From assembly GCF_003591035.1 (NCBI RefSeq), contig NZ_QYUO01000003.1:1302001-1366000 (forward strand): a stretch of DNA of 64,000 nt. The letters run 5' to 3'. The position numbers were made by a program, and so were the translations under genes. The notes under the pieces are model-generated. The model saw only the letters and a list, made by a program, of their open reading frames with translations, was not told the DNA's origin and made no database searches. Origin of the DNA: Noviherbaspirillum saxi (GTDB taxonomy: Bacteria; Pseudomonadota; Gammaproteobacteria; Burkholderiales; Burkholderiaceae_D). This document shows, piece by piece, positions 55,354 to 63,685 of the stretch; position 1 is the stretch's first letter, and each line of letters opens with the position of its first letter.

Positions 55354-56508
55354 ATGCACACCAATGAATCAGGTACCTCCCTGCAACTTCGTTCGCTCGT
55401 CAAAAAAAGCGGTGAGCTGGAGTTGTCTCTGGTTGAAGTGCCTGTGCAGGTACCCAAGGACAATGAGGTGCTGGTTCGCATCGACGCCTCCCCTATCAAC
55501 CCCTCCGACATTGGCCTGCTGTTCGGCGCAGCCGACATGAGCGCGGCGACGGCCATCGAAACGGCCAACGGCCCTGTCGTCACAGCCCGTGTTCCAGAAC
55601 GCGGATTGAAAGCCATGGCCGCGCGGCTCGACATGTCCATGCCGGTGGGTAACGAGGGCGCCGGACTCGTGGTTGGATCGGGCGCATCCGCCGCTGCCCG
55701 GCAGCTGCTGGGCAAGACCGTCGCTGTGCTCGGTGGCGCCATGTACTCTCAGTACCGCTGCGTCCCGGTAGAGCAATGCCTGCTGCTGCCGGATGGCGCA
55801 ACCGCCGTGGAGGGGGCATCCTCGTTCGTCAATCCATTGACTGCACTCGGCATGGTGGAAACCATGCGTGCGGAAGGACACAAGGCACTGGTGCACACGG
55901 CCGCTGCATCCAATCTTGGCCAGATGCTGAACCGCATTTGCCTGCAGGACGGTATCGACCTGGTCAACATTGTGCGGTCGCAGGAGCAGGAAAACCTGCT
56001 CAGGAAAATCGGCGCGAAGTACATTTGCAATTCCGATGCCGATAACTTCATGCCGTCGCTGACCGATGCGCTTGCGGCAACCGGTGCGACGATCGCGTTC
56101 GACGCCATCGGTGGCGGCAAGCTGGCCGGACAGATCCTCAGCGGAATGGAAGTTGCGGCAAACAGAAACGCCAAGGAATACAGCCGCTACGGCTCAACCA
56201 CGTTCAAGCAGGTCTATATCTACGGCTCGCTGGACATGCGCCCGACGGAATTTATCCGCGACTTCGGCATGACCTGGGGCATGGGAGGTTGGCTGCTGTT
56301 TCCGTTCCTGCAGAAGGCCGGTCCGGCGACCGTTGAACGACTGAAGCAACGCGTGGCCGCCGAATTGAAAACGACCTTCGCCAGCCATTACACGAAGGAA
56401 GTTTCGCTTGCCGAAGCCTTGCAGCCGGATGCGATTGCAGCATATGGCAAGAGAAGCACCGGCGAGAAATACCTGATCGTCCCCTCGAAGGGACTGGTCG
56501 GGCAGTGA
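55354..56508 (+). CDS. Zinc-free MDR oxidoreductase
   Basis: The 384-residue protein has a GroES-like N-terminal domain (LVEVPVQVPKDNEVLVRIDA, GNEGAGLVVGSG) and a nucleotide-binding domain (KALVHTAAASNLGQMLNRIC). No structural zinc cysteine cluster is seen, as in quinone oxidoreductase-type MDR enzymes. AAGGAGACAGCA precedes the ATG. It points away from the riboswitch, 120 bp away, so it is not part of the cobalamin unit. The substrate is unknown. Confidence 0.85.
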   Translation: MHTNESGTSLQLRSLVKKSGELELSLVEVPVQVPKDNEVLVRIDASPINPSDIGLLFGAADMSAATAIETANGPVVTARVPERGLKAMAARLDMSMPVGNEGAGLVVGSGASAAARQLLGKTVAVLGGAMYSQYRCVPVEQCLLLPDGATAVEGASSFVNPLTALGMVETMRAEGHKALVHTAAASNLGQMLNRICLQDGIDLVNIVRSQEQENLLRKIGAKYICNSDADNFMPSLTDALAATGATIAFDAIGGGKLAGQILSGMEVAANRNAKEYSRYGSTTFKQVYIYGSLDMRPTEFIRDFGMTWGMGGWLLFPFLQKAGPATVERLKQRVAAELKTTFASHYTKEVSLAEALQPDAIAAYGKRSTGEKYLIVPSKGLVGQ

Positions 56509-56949
56509 GCGATATTGCTGACGTTCTGATATTCGTTCTGTAGGCGCCGGCAGGGAGACCTCGTGGCCGGTGTTCGATAACCATAGTCGTATGCATGCCC
56601 GCTGTGGGGCCGCCCACAGCCGGAGAATCGAGTTCGACGATCTCATGCTTTCCGTTCGCTGGCAGCCGGCAGCCATTCCCTCCTTTTCGCGAATCAGCAA
56701 AAGCGCTTCTCCATGCGCTTGTTAAAACACGTTTTGAGCCTCGCCAAGTGAGTTGAAAGGCGTCGCATCAGGCACAGATGCCGATCTGTCGTTAAACCAT
56801 CGTTAGACGCATTAAAGAAACACTACAAAGCCAGAATGTATGACGCCAATGCGAAGTTGTACGATGACTGTTATGATCTTCCCTTTTGATGCCGCGTCGG
56901 CCGCTATAACCGGCGCGCAGCTTGTTCTGATTTTTCAATCTTCCTGTCC
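56509..56949. other. Gap with no supported gene
   Basis: About 440 bp between the oxidoreductase and the exporter. Only frames antisense to the oxidoreductase reach into it. It should hold the exporter promoter, but I could not place one. No repeat or RNA structure is recognised. Confidence 0.35.
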
Positions 56950-57915
56950 ATGTCAACTGTATCAGCCGTGAAATCCCGCAGTATGCCCTCCGTCGGCAAC
57001 ATCTTTACCAAGCCCAAAGTCGTCTTGCTGATCGCTACCTTATGCTGCCTGCTCTGGGGTAGTTCTTATCCGGCTATCAAGAATGGCTACGCGCTGTTTG
57101 GAATTGCACAAGCCGACATCCCCGGCAAGCTGGTGTTCGCAGGCTACCGCTTCGTGCTGGCTGGACTATTGCTGCTCGCAATCGCTATCGCAACCGGCAA
57201 GCCGGCGTTCGGGCTGAACCTTCGCAAGATAGGACAACTATCGCTGCTGGGACTGACGCAAACCGCGATTCAATATGTATTCTTTTACGTGGGACTGGCC
57301 TATACCACTGGCGTGCGGGGTTCGATTCTCAATGCAACCACCGCATTCTTCAGTGTGCTGCTTGCGCACTTCATCTTTCACAATGACAAAGTATCGGCGC
57401 GCAAGGCGCTTGGCTGCCTGACGGGCTTTGCCGGCGTGCTGGTCGTCAATTTCGGCCAGGGACTGCTCGATTTTGAATTCACCTTGTTGGGCGAGGGTTT
57501 CATCGTGATCGCGGCATTCATCTTGTCGGCCGCATCGATCTACGGCAAGCGGCTTTCGCAAGACATGGATGTCATGGTGATGACCGGGTGGCAGCTCGCC
57601 ATTGGCGGCATCTTCCTGCTGTTTGCCGGTCTTGCTTTCGGAGGCACGCTAAGCAATTTCACGCCGATATCAACCGCGCTGCTTGTCTATCTCGCCGTGC
57701 TGTCGTCAGCGGCATTCGGTATGTGGAGTCTGCTGCTCAAATATAATCCGGTCGGCATGATCAGCATCTTCAATTTTCTGGTGCCGATTTTCGGCACCGC
57801 GCTCTCTGCGCTCTTTCTCAATGAAAGCATTCTCGAGTGGAAAAATCTATTGGCCCTGTTGCTGGTGTGCGGCGGCATTTGGCTTGTCAGCGTCAGTCCT
57901 AAAGCATCGAGGTAA
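56950..57915 (+). CDS. DMT-superfamily (EamA) transporter
   Basis: The 321-residue membrane protein shows two EamA halves with about ten helices, from LLIATLCCLLWGSSYPAIKN at the start to ILEWKNLLALLLVCGGIWLV at the end. The family exports amino acids or other small metabolites from the inner membrane, but the substrate cannot be read here. The gene appears to be transcribed alone. Confidence 0.9.
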   Translation: MSTVSAVKSRSMPSVGNIFTKPKVVLLIATLCCLLWGSSYPAIKNGYALFGIAQADIPGKLVFAGYRFVLAGLLLLAIAIATGKPAFGLNLRKIGQLSLLGLTQTAIQYVFFYVGLAYTTGVRGSILNATTAFFSVLLAHFIFHNDKVSARKALGCLTGFAGVLVVNFGQGLLDFEFTLLGEGFIVIAAFILSAASIYGKRLSQDMDVMVMTGWQLAIGGIFLLFAGLAFGGTLSNFTPISTALLVYLAVLSSAAFGMWSLLLKYNPVGMISIFNFLVPIFGTALSALFLNESILEWKNLLALLLVCGGIWLVSVSPKASR

Positions 57916-58081
57916 GAATCATCGGCGCGGCGAATGTTTTGTTGTCTTATGCGTTACCGCGCTTTGACTAAATAGCGACGAGCGCGCGACTTTATTTGCC
58001 GGTTTCGGCACGTATTATCCGAATGGTATACTCCGTCGCTTAAGGAATACGCTGGCTTAAAACATTAAACAGGGAGACTCT

Positions 58082-58405
58082 ATGCGCACGTTTCTTTTCG
58101 CACTGTTTGCGATGACTACAGGGATAAATACCGCAAACGCCGCATCGCAGCAGCAATGTGAAGCGTTACTGAAGCCGATTGAAGCGAAAATGGATCGCAT
58201 GCAGAGCATGGACACCGGTAAACCTACACCTCAAGCCTGTGCTCGCGGCGCCGAAATGATAAAGATGTATGTTAGCTACAAGGCAGAGGCCGATAAATTG
58301 AACTGCCCTTTCGCCTTTGTCTCGGGACAAAAAGTCGGCGGCGCGCCTGAGCGCGCGGAACTGATTGCGGACATGAAGAAGGCATACAGCGAACAGTGCC
58401 GGTAG
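58082..58405 (+). CDS. Small secreted cysteine-containing protein
   Basis: The 107-residue protein has a signal peptide (MRTFLFALFAMTTGINTANAA) and a helical mature part with four cysteines (QQCEAL, QACARG, LNCPFA, EQCR), which may form two disulfides. AGGGAGA precedes the ATG. No family is recognised; a periplasmic role is likely. Confidence 0.75.
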   Translation: MRTFLFALFAMTTGINTANAASQQQCEALLKPIEAKMDRMQSMDTGKPTPQACARGAEMIKMYVSYKAEADKLNCPFAFVSGQKVGGAPERAELIADMKKAYSEQCR

Positions 58406-58728
58406 AAAATCTCATGGCAATGGGCCGCGCGGCGGCCGCATGCCGCGACTTGCCGTTCAAGCCCGATTGCGTACAACCGGTCCGGTAATTGTAATAGGCC
58501 TTACGCAAGCAGTTACTGATTTCAAAATTTATGTAAGCCCAAATGGGGCAAAGATTCGGTAAATTTCCGGCCATGACATCGAACCGACCGACGCGACCGG
58601 ATTACTGCCAATGCCTGCTGGTGAGCCAGATCAACTGCACCATTAGCGTCCCCGGTTGGTCGACAAGAGATTCTACGAGAAGCGCGACGCATCGTAGATG
58701 TTTCGCGCTCCCGATGAAAAGTATCGAA
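58406..58728. other. Gap with no supported gene
   Basis: About 320 bp with only short, poorly supported frames. A weak GCGCGA/TCGCGC pairing occurs near 58681-58712. It marks the boundary between the ordinary genes to the left and the small-gene region to the right. No attachment site or repeat was identified. Confidence 0.35.
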
Positions 58729-58938
58729 CTACGGTGAGCGTTCTCCGGTCAGGCTACTGTTAAGTCTTCTAGCTTCCGCCTTTACCGCTTCGCGATCACG
58801 GGAGACCTCCATCAGCGACACCACACCATACTCGCGAGCCAGTTCGGCCATTCTGATCGGATGGTTGCCGAACCTGAAATGTTTTGTTGCTTTGCATGAA
58901 GAAGGTAATTCGTAGAGGCCATATTCACCGGTCTTCAT
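58729..58938 (-). CDS. Small hypothetical protein
   Basis: This 69-residue charged protein (MKTGEYGLYELPSSCKATKH) has GAGGTG 5 nt before the ATG. It looks soluble and partly helical (IRMAELAREYGVVSLMEVSR). I recognise no family, and there is no partner beside it. Confidence 0.55.
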   Translation of the reverse strand: MKTGEYGLYELPSSCKATKHFRFGNHPIRMAELAREYGVVSLMEVSRDREAVKAEARRLNSSLTGERSP

Positions 58939-59052
58939 CGTGCACCTCGCATTAATGGTTGATGGATGGTTGAACCCAGTGTAGTTAATCCAGCGACGGA
59001 ATAAACGAGGCTGAATTACTCGGCGTATGCCGATGAAAGCGAAGCGATAACG

Positions 59053-59430
59053 TCACTTTGCGTCGTTCGCGCGGCCGCCGCCGCCGGTGGGCCGTCCGCC
59101 TGCTGAGCCGGCACCGGCCGTTCCCTTTCCCTCGCCAGCTGGAAGCGACGTACCTACCACTTTCCCGGACTTGTCGTAGGTTCCAGCGTTTGGGGCTTCT
59201 TTCGATCCTGATCGCGTCGCCGCCTGCCCGCTGTCACCGCCCTTCTTCCCACTCCCCTGGTTGTCTTGTTCGTTCTTGTGTCCAGAAGTGGGGGCACCGC
59301 TGCCACTTGGCGCTTTGGCGGGCGGGACGTCTTTCGTACTGCCCGTTCTACCGACCCCAGAATCTTGTGTCAGCGCTGTGCTACCCATGCAAAGACACAT
59401 TGATGCCACTACCAAGGCTGTTCGTTTCAT
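59053..59430 (-). CDS. Secreted Gly/Ser-rich low-complexity protein
   Basis: The start is at 59430 (MKRTALVVASMCLCMGSTAL) after GGAGGAAGT; the frame opens four codons earlier. After the signal peptide the 125-residue product is Gly/Ser/Lys/Thr-rich and probably disordered (e.g. NQGSGKKGGDSGQAATRSGS). It may be a surface or periplasmic filler protein. No function is suggested. Confidence 0.65.
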   Translation of the reverse strand: MKRTALVVASMCLCMGSTALTQDSGVGRTGSTKDVPPAKAPSGSGAPTSGHKNEQDNQGSGKKGGDSGQAATRSGSKEAPNAGTYDKSGKVVGTSLPAGEGKGTAGAGSAGGRPTGGGGRANDAK

Positions 59431-59545
59431 GACTTCCTCCAATGTAAAGCGAACAAAGGGAGCGTCAACTGTACGCCTGGGACATGCTCATGTACGCGGC
59501 CTTTCCCGCGTCAAAGCGGTATCAATCAACTGAACGGAAAAGCCC

Positions 59546-59890
59546 ATGGAAATTGCGGTCCCTCGCATTACAGCGGTGCTCGGCTTCATAGGTGGTCTGA
59601 TTACGCCCTGGGTTAAATCGCGAGTAGCGGAGCGCGAGCAGCGCAATGAGTACCGTCGGAAGCAGCTGAAGGCGTGGCGAGACGCGATTTCGGATTATGA
59701 GGTCTGGAATAACGGGTTCGGTAGCACGCCGGAATACTCGTCGCTTCGTGCCCATATGCTACCCGACATTATTGTGAAGTTTGAAGCGCCACGGACGATG
59801 TATGTAGCAGGTGGGCGCGGCGAAGACGTCCGAAAGCACATGCTGCTGGATGAAGTTGCTCGTATCGAGAAAGAGTGGAGTTTGCTCTAG
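59546..59890 (+). CDS. Membrane-anchored hypothetical, first of the small-gene array
   Basis: The 114-residue protein has an N-terminal hydrophobic segment (ITAVLGFIGGLITPWV) and then a charged helix (RVAEREQRNEYRRKQLKAWR) facing the cytoplasm. GGAAAAGCCC precedes the ATG. It shares this architecture, though not obvious sequence, with the protein at 60937-61380. No family is recognised. Confidence 0.65.
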   Translation: MEIAVPRITAVLGFIGGLITPWVKSRVAEREQRNEYRRKQLKAWRDAISDYEVWNNGFGSTPEYSSLRAHMLPDIIVKFEAPRTMYVAGGRGEDVRKHMLLDEVARIEKEWSLL

Positions 59891-59911
59891 AGAAACTGGC
59901 ATGCCCCTCGC

Positions 59912-60124
59912 TTGCAAGACTTCCCGACCTATATGCAACCGCATGCAACCCGCGACGAGCGGTTTCATGGCTGCGGCACGGTAGAATGCCCCTTTGTTGG
60001 TGGCTGGCGAGTCGATGGTAGGGTGGTGTCATATGACAATGAGGCGAAATCTTGGCTCAAGCCTCATGGATTCATACATCATGGCCGTCGCTGGCTCCGT
60101 GCAGACGACGTTGGATCGAAATAA
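59912..60124 (+). CDS. Probable small protein filling an array gap
   Basis: This frame (TTG start, or the ATG at 59933) encodes up to 70 residues ending GGWRVDGRVVSYDNEAKSWL followed by a His/Arg-rich tail. It ends 11 bp before the next gene, which is the array spacing, and the composition is protein-like. No good ribosome site is seen, so the exact start is unsure. Confidence 0.45.
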   Translation: MQDFPTYMQPHATRDERFHGCGTVECPFVGGWRVDGRVVSYDNEAKSWLKPHGFIHHGRRWLRADDVGSK

Positions 60125-60135
60125 GAAGGAAAAAT

Positions 60136-60375
60136 ATGTCTGACCAATTCAAGTTTAGCTCCATCAATTACAAAACCGCACGTAGCCGCGAAATCGGCAG
60201 CAACGCGCCTCCACAGCAGGTTGGAGTCAATAGTGCGCATGTCAAGTGTGCTTGCGGTCATGAATGGGATGCGCGTGCTGGTGCCGGTCTCGATGGTGTG
60301 CTTGGCGGCGTCCTTGTCACATGCCCTGTTTGTCACGCATCTGCCAGCGTCAGCGGTCGCCAGCTTGGCATCTAG
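60136..60375 (+). CDS. Small zinc-ribbon-like protein
   Basis: The 79-residue protein has two cysteine pairs, CACGHEW and TCPVCHAS, about 35 residues apart, the pattern of a zinc ribbon. AAGGA precedes the ATG. Its stop TAG runs directly into GGAAAAC. The fold is predicted from the cysteine spacing, with no known target. Confidence 0.65.
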   Translation: MSDQFKFSSINYKTARSREIGSNAPPQQVGVNSAHVKCACGHEWDARAGAGLDGVLGGVLVTCPVCHASASVSGRQLGI

Positions 60376-60474
60376 GAAAACCTATTCCCATATCTATGGG
60401 ATTTCCGATCTGTGCATTCGAACGACAATGGCGGTTTGATAAAAAAGCAATCGACCTGTAAAGGATAAGCAATA

Positions 60475-60924
60475 ATGGACTTGGCGAGCAAGCTTCCTGA
60501 GCTTCTACAAAAGGCAACGACCTGGGCAGAAGGCCAATCGGAATTTATCATGGAGCATGGGTCTCCACTTTCTGTGACCGGTATAACTGACGCCAGGGTA
60601 GTTGGCGTGTCCAATCCTGAAGCTATCCGAGTATGTGTGGTGCAATGCTTGCCTCTACCAATTGACAACGAACTTAGGACGGTCGCGTTGGAGACTGGCT
60701 TGCTTGCTCCGAATATAGTTGGATTGACGCTGGGTCATGGAATCTTCATCGTGGATGGCCATGGTACGCGCCGACTGCTGTCGCACGAATTCCGACACGT
60801 TCATCAATATGAGCAAGCTGGATCGATTTCTGCGTTCTTGTCTGTCTATCTATCGCAGATTGCTTCGGTCGGATACCGCGAAGCACCTTTGGAAATTGAC
60901 GCTCGTTATCACGAGATTCAGTAA
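60475..60924 (+). CDS. Predicted zincin-like protein with HExxH
   Basis: The 149-residue protein contains LLSHEFRHVHQYEQAG, an HExxH motif (HEFRH), with a later acidic segment APLEIDARYHEIQ that could supply a third zinc ligand. The arrangement resembles small DUF4157-type metallopeptidase domains. No signal peptide is present. The ribosome site is AAAGGATAA. Activity is inferred only from the motif. Confidence 0.7.
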   Translation: MDLASKLPELLQKATTWAEGQSEFIMEHGSPLSVTGITDARVVGVSNPEAIRVCVVQCLPLPIDNELRTVALETGLLAPNIVGLTLGHGIFIVDGHGTRRLLSHEFRHVHQYEQAGSISAFLSVYLSQIASVGYREAPLEIDARYHEIQ

Positions 60925-60936
60925 AGGAAAACGACC

Positions 60937-61380
60937 TTGGGTACTGCACTCCCGATCATCGTTGCTCTTGTCGCAGGGTTCTTTTCCCTGTTAGGCGGCT
61001 TTTTTGGCGCGAAGTTGACTCGCCGCACCGAGTATGAAAAGTGGTTAAGGCAAGAGCGTGGCACCGTCTTTGGTGAGTTCTTGAGACAGATAAACAAGGC
61101 GCAAGCAGAGGCTCTAGACGCTATTTACTCCACAGAGAGAACTGATCTAATGCGCGATATTCGGGTAAGCGAAATTTTCCAGCCCCTCAGGGCGCAAGAG
61201 AACATCGTGCGACTCTATCTCCACCCGGACGATCGACAAGCCTTTTCGGAGGAGATATCAAAGTTTATCGTCGCCTATAGCCCAACGACAGAGCAAATGA
61301 AACGCTTAAAACAGTCTGAAGCGACTTTGAAACACGTTCAAGAGGTATTTGAACGCACAATTTTCGTACGGCCCGAGTAA
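60937..61380 (+). CDS. Membrane-anchored hypothetical protein
   Basis: This 147-residue protein starts at TTG after AAGGAAAAC. It has one N-terminal membrane helix (LPIIVALVAGFFSLLGGFFG) and a long, charged, probably coiled cytoplasmic part (EKWLRQERGTVFGEFLRQIN). No family is recognised. It starts 12 bp after the zincin-like gene. Confidence 0.68.
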   Translation: MGTALPIIVALVAGFFSLLGGFFGAKLTRRTEYEKWLRQERGTVFGEFLRQINKAQAEALDAIYSTERTDLMRDIRVSEIFQPLRAQENIVRLYLHPDDRQAFSEEISKFIVAYSPTTEQMKRLKQSEATLKHVQEVFERTIFVRPE

Positions 61381-61414
61381 GAAGGAAAACGGCGTACACG
61401 GAAAAGGAATAGAA

Positions 61415-61597
61415 ATGAATGAAAATCCAAACATACTGCATTTGGTTAAAGAAGTTCGCCACGTCTACGAAACCGAAGTAAATGCGCTGCTTGACCAAGG
61501 GTGGATTATTTTGGCGGTTGCATCAGGTCATGAACCAACGGAATCGCAAGACAATCTGCCTGTATTCAAATATAGCCTTGGATTTGTTCCCTTTTAA
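61415..61597 (+). CDS. Small hypothetical protein
   Basis: The start is at 61415 (MNENPNILHLVKEVRHVYET), supported by AAAAGGAA. The 60-residue product is soluble, with a helix-strand pattern (EVNALLDQGWIILAVASGHE) like short single-domain proteins that fold around a 'leaky' strand. No family is recognised. Confidence 0.6.
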   Translation: MNENPNILHLVKEVRHVYETEVNALLDQGWIILAVASGHEPTESQDNLPVFKYSLGFVPF

Positions 61598-61625
61598 TGC
61601 AGTTACAAATAGAGCGTAGCAGGGC

Positions 61626-61934
61626 ATGTTCAATAAATCTTTAATTACAATAGGTCTCGTGGTGCCATTTTTTGCGCTAGCCGCGCCCGTTCCACAGATA
61701 GATGTTTGTGGCACCCTCATTTCGACGGGAAAGCATTGGAATGGCGACGAACGACTCGAGCGTGTGCTGGATGTGAATGGAACCACGATGAGTACAAAGG
61801 AGTTCTATCTCCGCTATTGCCAAAGCGGCGAGGCAAGCAAAACAGAAACATGCAACAGAGCGGCTACCGTTGCGCGATTAGATATGGGTCATGTGAATCG
61901 TGAGATGCCGCCCGGCCTATGTAAAAACAGCTAG
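61626..61934 (+). CDS. Small secreted Cys-rich protein
   Basis: The 102-residue protein has a signal peptide (MFNKSLITIGLVVPFFALAA) and four cysteines in the mature part (VCGTL, YCQSG, TCNRA, LCKNS), suggesting two disulfides. It is a periplasmic or secreted protein of unknown family. The ribosome site (AGCAGGG) is weak. Confidence 0.65.
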   Translation: MFNKSLITIGLVVPFFALAAPVPQIDVCGTLISTGKHWNGDERLERVLDVNGTTMSTKEFYLRYCQSGEASKTETCNRAATVARLDMGHVNREMPPGLCKNS

Positions 61935-61945
61935 GAAAACAGTTG

Positions 61946-62686
61946 ATGAAACCAATTGGAAAAATACGTCCAGCGACCGCAGCCGACATGACGACCATTG
62001 AGGCATGGCTGCCGAAGGATCGTTCTATCGGCACGTTAGCTGCGAACTGGAATCTCACCATGTGTATTTTCCATGAAGGACGGGTGTCAGTATGGGAAGA
62101 TGAGATCAGTCGTAAGCCCGTGGCGTACTGCTGGGGAAGTTTGAATTCGTACGACAGCATTTTGGAAGTTCAACGTGAATATCGGGGACAGGGCGTTGGT
62201 CGAGCCATGTCCGATTTCATGTTTGAAAGCTCCATCGCCGATAGTGAACCGCTGTTGGAGATCCAGATCGCGCCGGAGTCTTCGGAACCATTCTGGCAAG
62301 CGATGGGCTTCGAGACATACTGGACAGGAGGTTTCTGTTATGGCCGTCGCATGCTTGAACTCCGACGAGATGTCCCTACCGGTGTGCGGCGTCAGGTGGG
62401 AGTTGCCTTTCTACCAGAGCAAGCCGCCTGGATGCCGGATACAAGGCCACTGATTGTTCATCAGTTGGAAGGCATCGAAGTTCAAGCTGACAACAAGATT
62501 GTCCTTGGCACGACGGTTGCGCATTTCGATCTGCCGCCTGGTGAAGACCTCGTCGTTGAAGTGACGGTCTGTGGACAACGCCGTTATCGAGGGAAGGCCA
62601 AGTACGAGGAAGCGGCTCTGATCGGTGTCCAGCGTTGCAGGAATGGTTTTATGATCAGCGAAATCGTATCTAACGGAAGTCTGTAG
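61946..62686 (+). CDS. GNAT-family acetyltransferase
   Basis: The start is the ATG at 61946. The 246-residue protein has the GNAT acetyl-CoA loop REYRGQGVGRAMSDFMFESS and the following LEIQIAPESSEPFWQAMGFE, the standard motifs A and B. The C-terminal 100 residues form an extra, unrecognised, beta-rich part. It is the one confident enzyme of the array. The acceptor is unknown. Confidence 0.85.
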   Translation: MKPIGKIRPATAADMTTIEAWLPKDRSIGTLAANWNLTMCIFHEGRVSVWEDEISRKPVAYCWGSLNSYDSILEVQREYRGQGVGRAMSDFMFESSIADSEPLLEIQIAPESSEPFWQAMGFETYWTGGFCYGRRMLELRRDVPTGVRRQVGVAFLPEQAAWMPDTRPLIVHQLEGIEVQADNKIVLGTTVAHFDLPPGEDLVVEVTVCGQRRYRGKAKYEEAALIGVQRCRNGFMISEIVSNGSL

Positions 62687-62707
62687 CGAGGCAGTGACGG
62701 GAAAATT

Positions 62708-62941
62708 ATGTGGCTCGAAATGTTGATGAGAGGTGACTTGAACACGATTGGCCTTGTCCTCGGGTTCCTCGGGACCGTCGTTGTGTTCTTTTTCGGCATG
62801 CCCTCCGTGAACGTATTGAACGAAGGGAGCTATGTCGCGATGGAGATTACGCCAAAGATGAGGTTATACAGCTGGATATCACGCCTCGGACTGGGCCTCA
62901 TTGCCATTGGTTTCGCTTGTCAGCTTTCCGCTATCGGATAA
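62708..62941 (+). CDS. Small two-helix membrane protein
   Basis: The 77-residue protein has two hydrophobic segments (NTIGLVLGFLGTVVVFFFGM and LGLGLIAIGFACQLSAIG) joined by a polar loop. GGGAAAATT precedes the ATG. No family is recognised. Confidence 0.65.
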   Translation: MWLEMLMRGDLNTIGLVLGFLGTVVVFFFGMPSVNVLNEGSYVAMEITPKMRLYSWISRLGLGLIAIGFACQLSAIG

Positions 62942-62956
62942 CCTGAGGAAAACAAT

Positions 62957-63202
62957 GTGTTCACACTTCGCTTTCCATTGCATAGGCATGCGGCATTGAA
63001 GCCCGTCTTTACACAGCTCTCCCTGGCAGAGCGTGTATTTATCAAGGAAGGAATGTTGGTCTTGCAGCTAAGCGAAGAGGAATTCTTTGAATTGAAGCTT
63101 AGCTTGTCCGGCATCCACACTGGCCCTATCGGTGGCTGGAAAATGAACCCTGATAAGGATCGTCCGACAACAAAGGCTCCGGACGGTCTGGATTTCAGCT
63201 AG
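62957..63202 (+). CDS. Small hypothetical protein
   Basis: The start is a GTG at 62957 after GAGGAAAAC; an ATG two bases earlier opens only a short dead frame. The 81-residue product (MFTLRFPLHRHAALKPVFTQ) is soluble, with a helical middle (LQLSEEEFFELKLSLSGI). No family is recognised. Confidence 0.6.
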   Translation: MFTLRFPLHRHAALKPVFTQLSLAERVFIKEGMLVLQLSEEEFFELKLSLSGIHTGPIGGWKMNPDKDRPTTKAPDGLDFS

Positions 63203-63213
63203 AGGAAAACAAC

Positions 63214-63405
63214 ATGGAGCGCGTCAAGGTACAGGCAAGCTATACGGTCGGTGCTGATCCTACGGTGAAACGTGCTGAATTCGTTGCGAGGATCAAGGAT
63301 TCAACCGAGGACTACAAACTGGCTGCGCGTGCGCAAAATGCGGCTGCTCGCCGCGAGAACCTGCCTCGATCTCACATCAACATCATCGGTTGTGCAGGTG
63401 AATGA
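63214..63405 (+). CDS. Small hypothetical protein
   Basis: This 63-residue charged protein (MERVKVQASYTVGADPTVKR) follows AGAGGAAAAC. It has a helical, Arg/Ala-rich centre (YKLAARAQNAAARRENLP) and no signal peptide. No family is recognised. Confidence 0.6.
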   Translation: MERVKVQASYTVGADPTVKRAEFVARIKDSTEDYKLAARAQNAAARRENLPRSHINIIGCAGE

Positions 63406-63439
63406 AAGTACGAGGAAACTGACCAATAGGAGGAAAGTA

Positions 63440-63649
63440 ATGGCAACAACAATGTACTTTGAGGAGACAATTCATGACCAGGGCGGCAAAGCTACGTTCG
63501 ATGTTGAGTTAGGCCGCTCTTCATTCTATAAAGAGGACAGCATTTACCTGACCGTCGACGGAAAGACCGTCATTATGGATCGGTCTACAGCAAAGCGGTT
63601 TGTGGAAGCTATGGTTGCAGTGGGCCAGTACCACGGCATGATCGACTAA
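63440..63649 (+). CDS. Small hypothetical protein
   Basis: The ATG at 63440 follows AGGAGGAAAG, the strongest ribosome site in the array; the longer open frame is not used. The 69-residue product (MATTMYFEETIHDQGGKATF) looks like a small beta-rich domain with a C-terminal helix (KRFVEAMVAVGQYHGMID). No family is recognised. Confidence 0.68.
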   Translation: MATTMYFEETIHDQGGKATFDVELGRSSFYKEDSIYLTVDGKTVIMDRSTAKRFVEAMVAVGQYHGMID

Positions 63650-63685
63650 TCGAGCCAGCGGAAAACGGAAAAGAATGGAGCGCGT

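Larger units (their letters stand above)
60375..63666 (+). repeat. Recurrent GGAAAAC in intergenic gaps of the array
   Basis: GGAAAAC starts at 60375, 60926, 61384, 61934, 62947, 63204 and 63660, each time within about 10 bp of the end of one gene and before the next. Near copies occur at other gaps. It includes a Shine-Dalgarno-like AGGAA and so may be only a favoured ribosome site; a similar AGGAAAAC also precedes the tad AAA ATPase. Confidence 0.6.
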
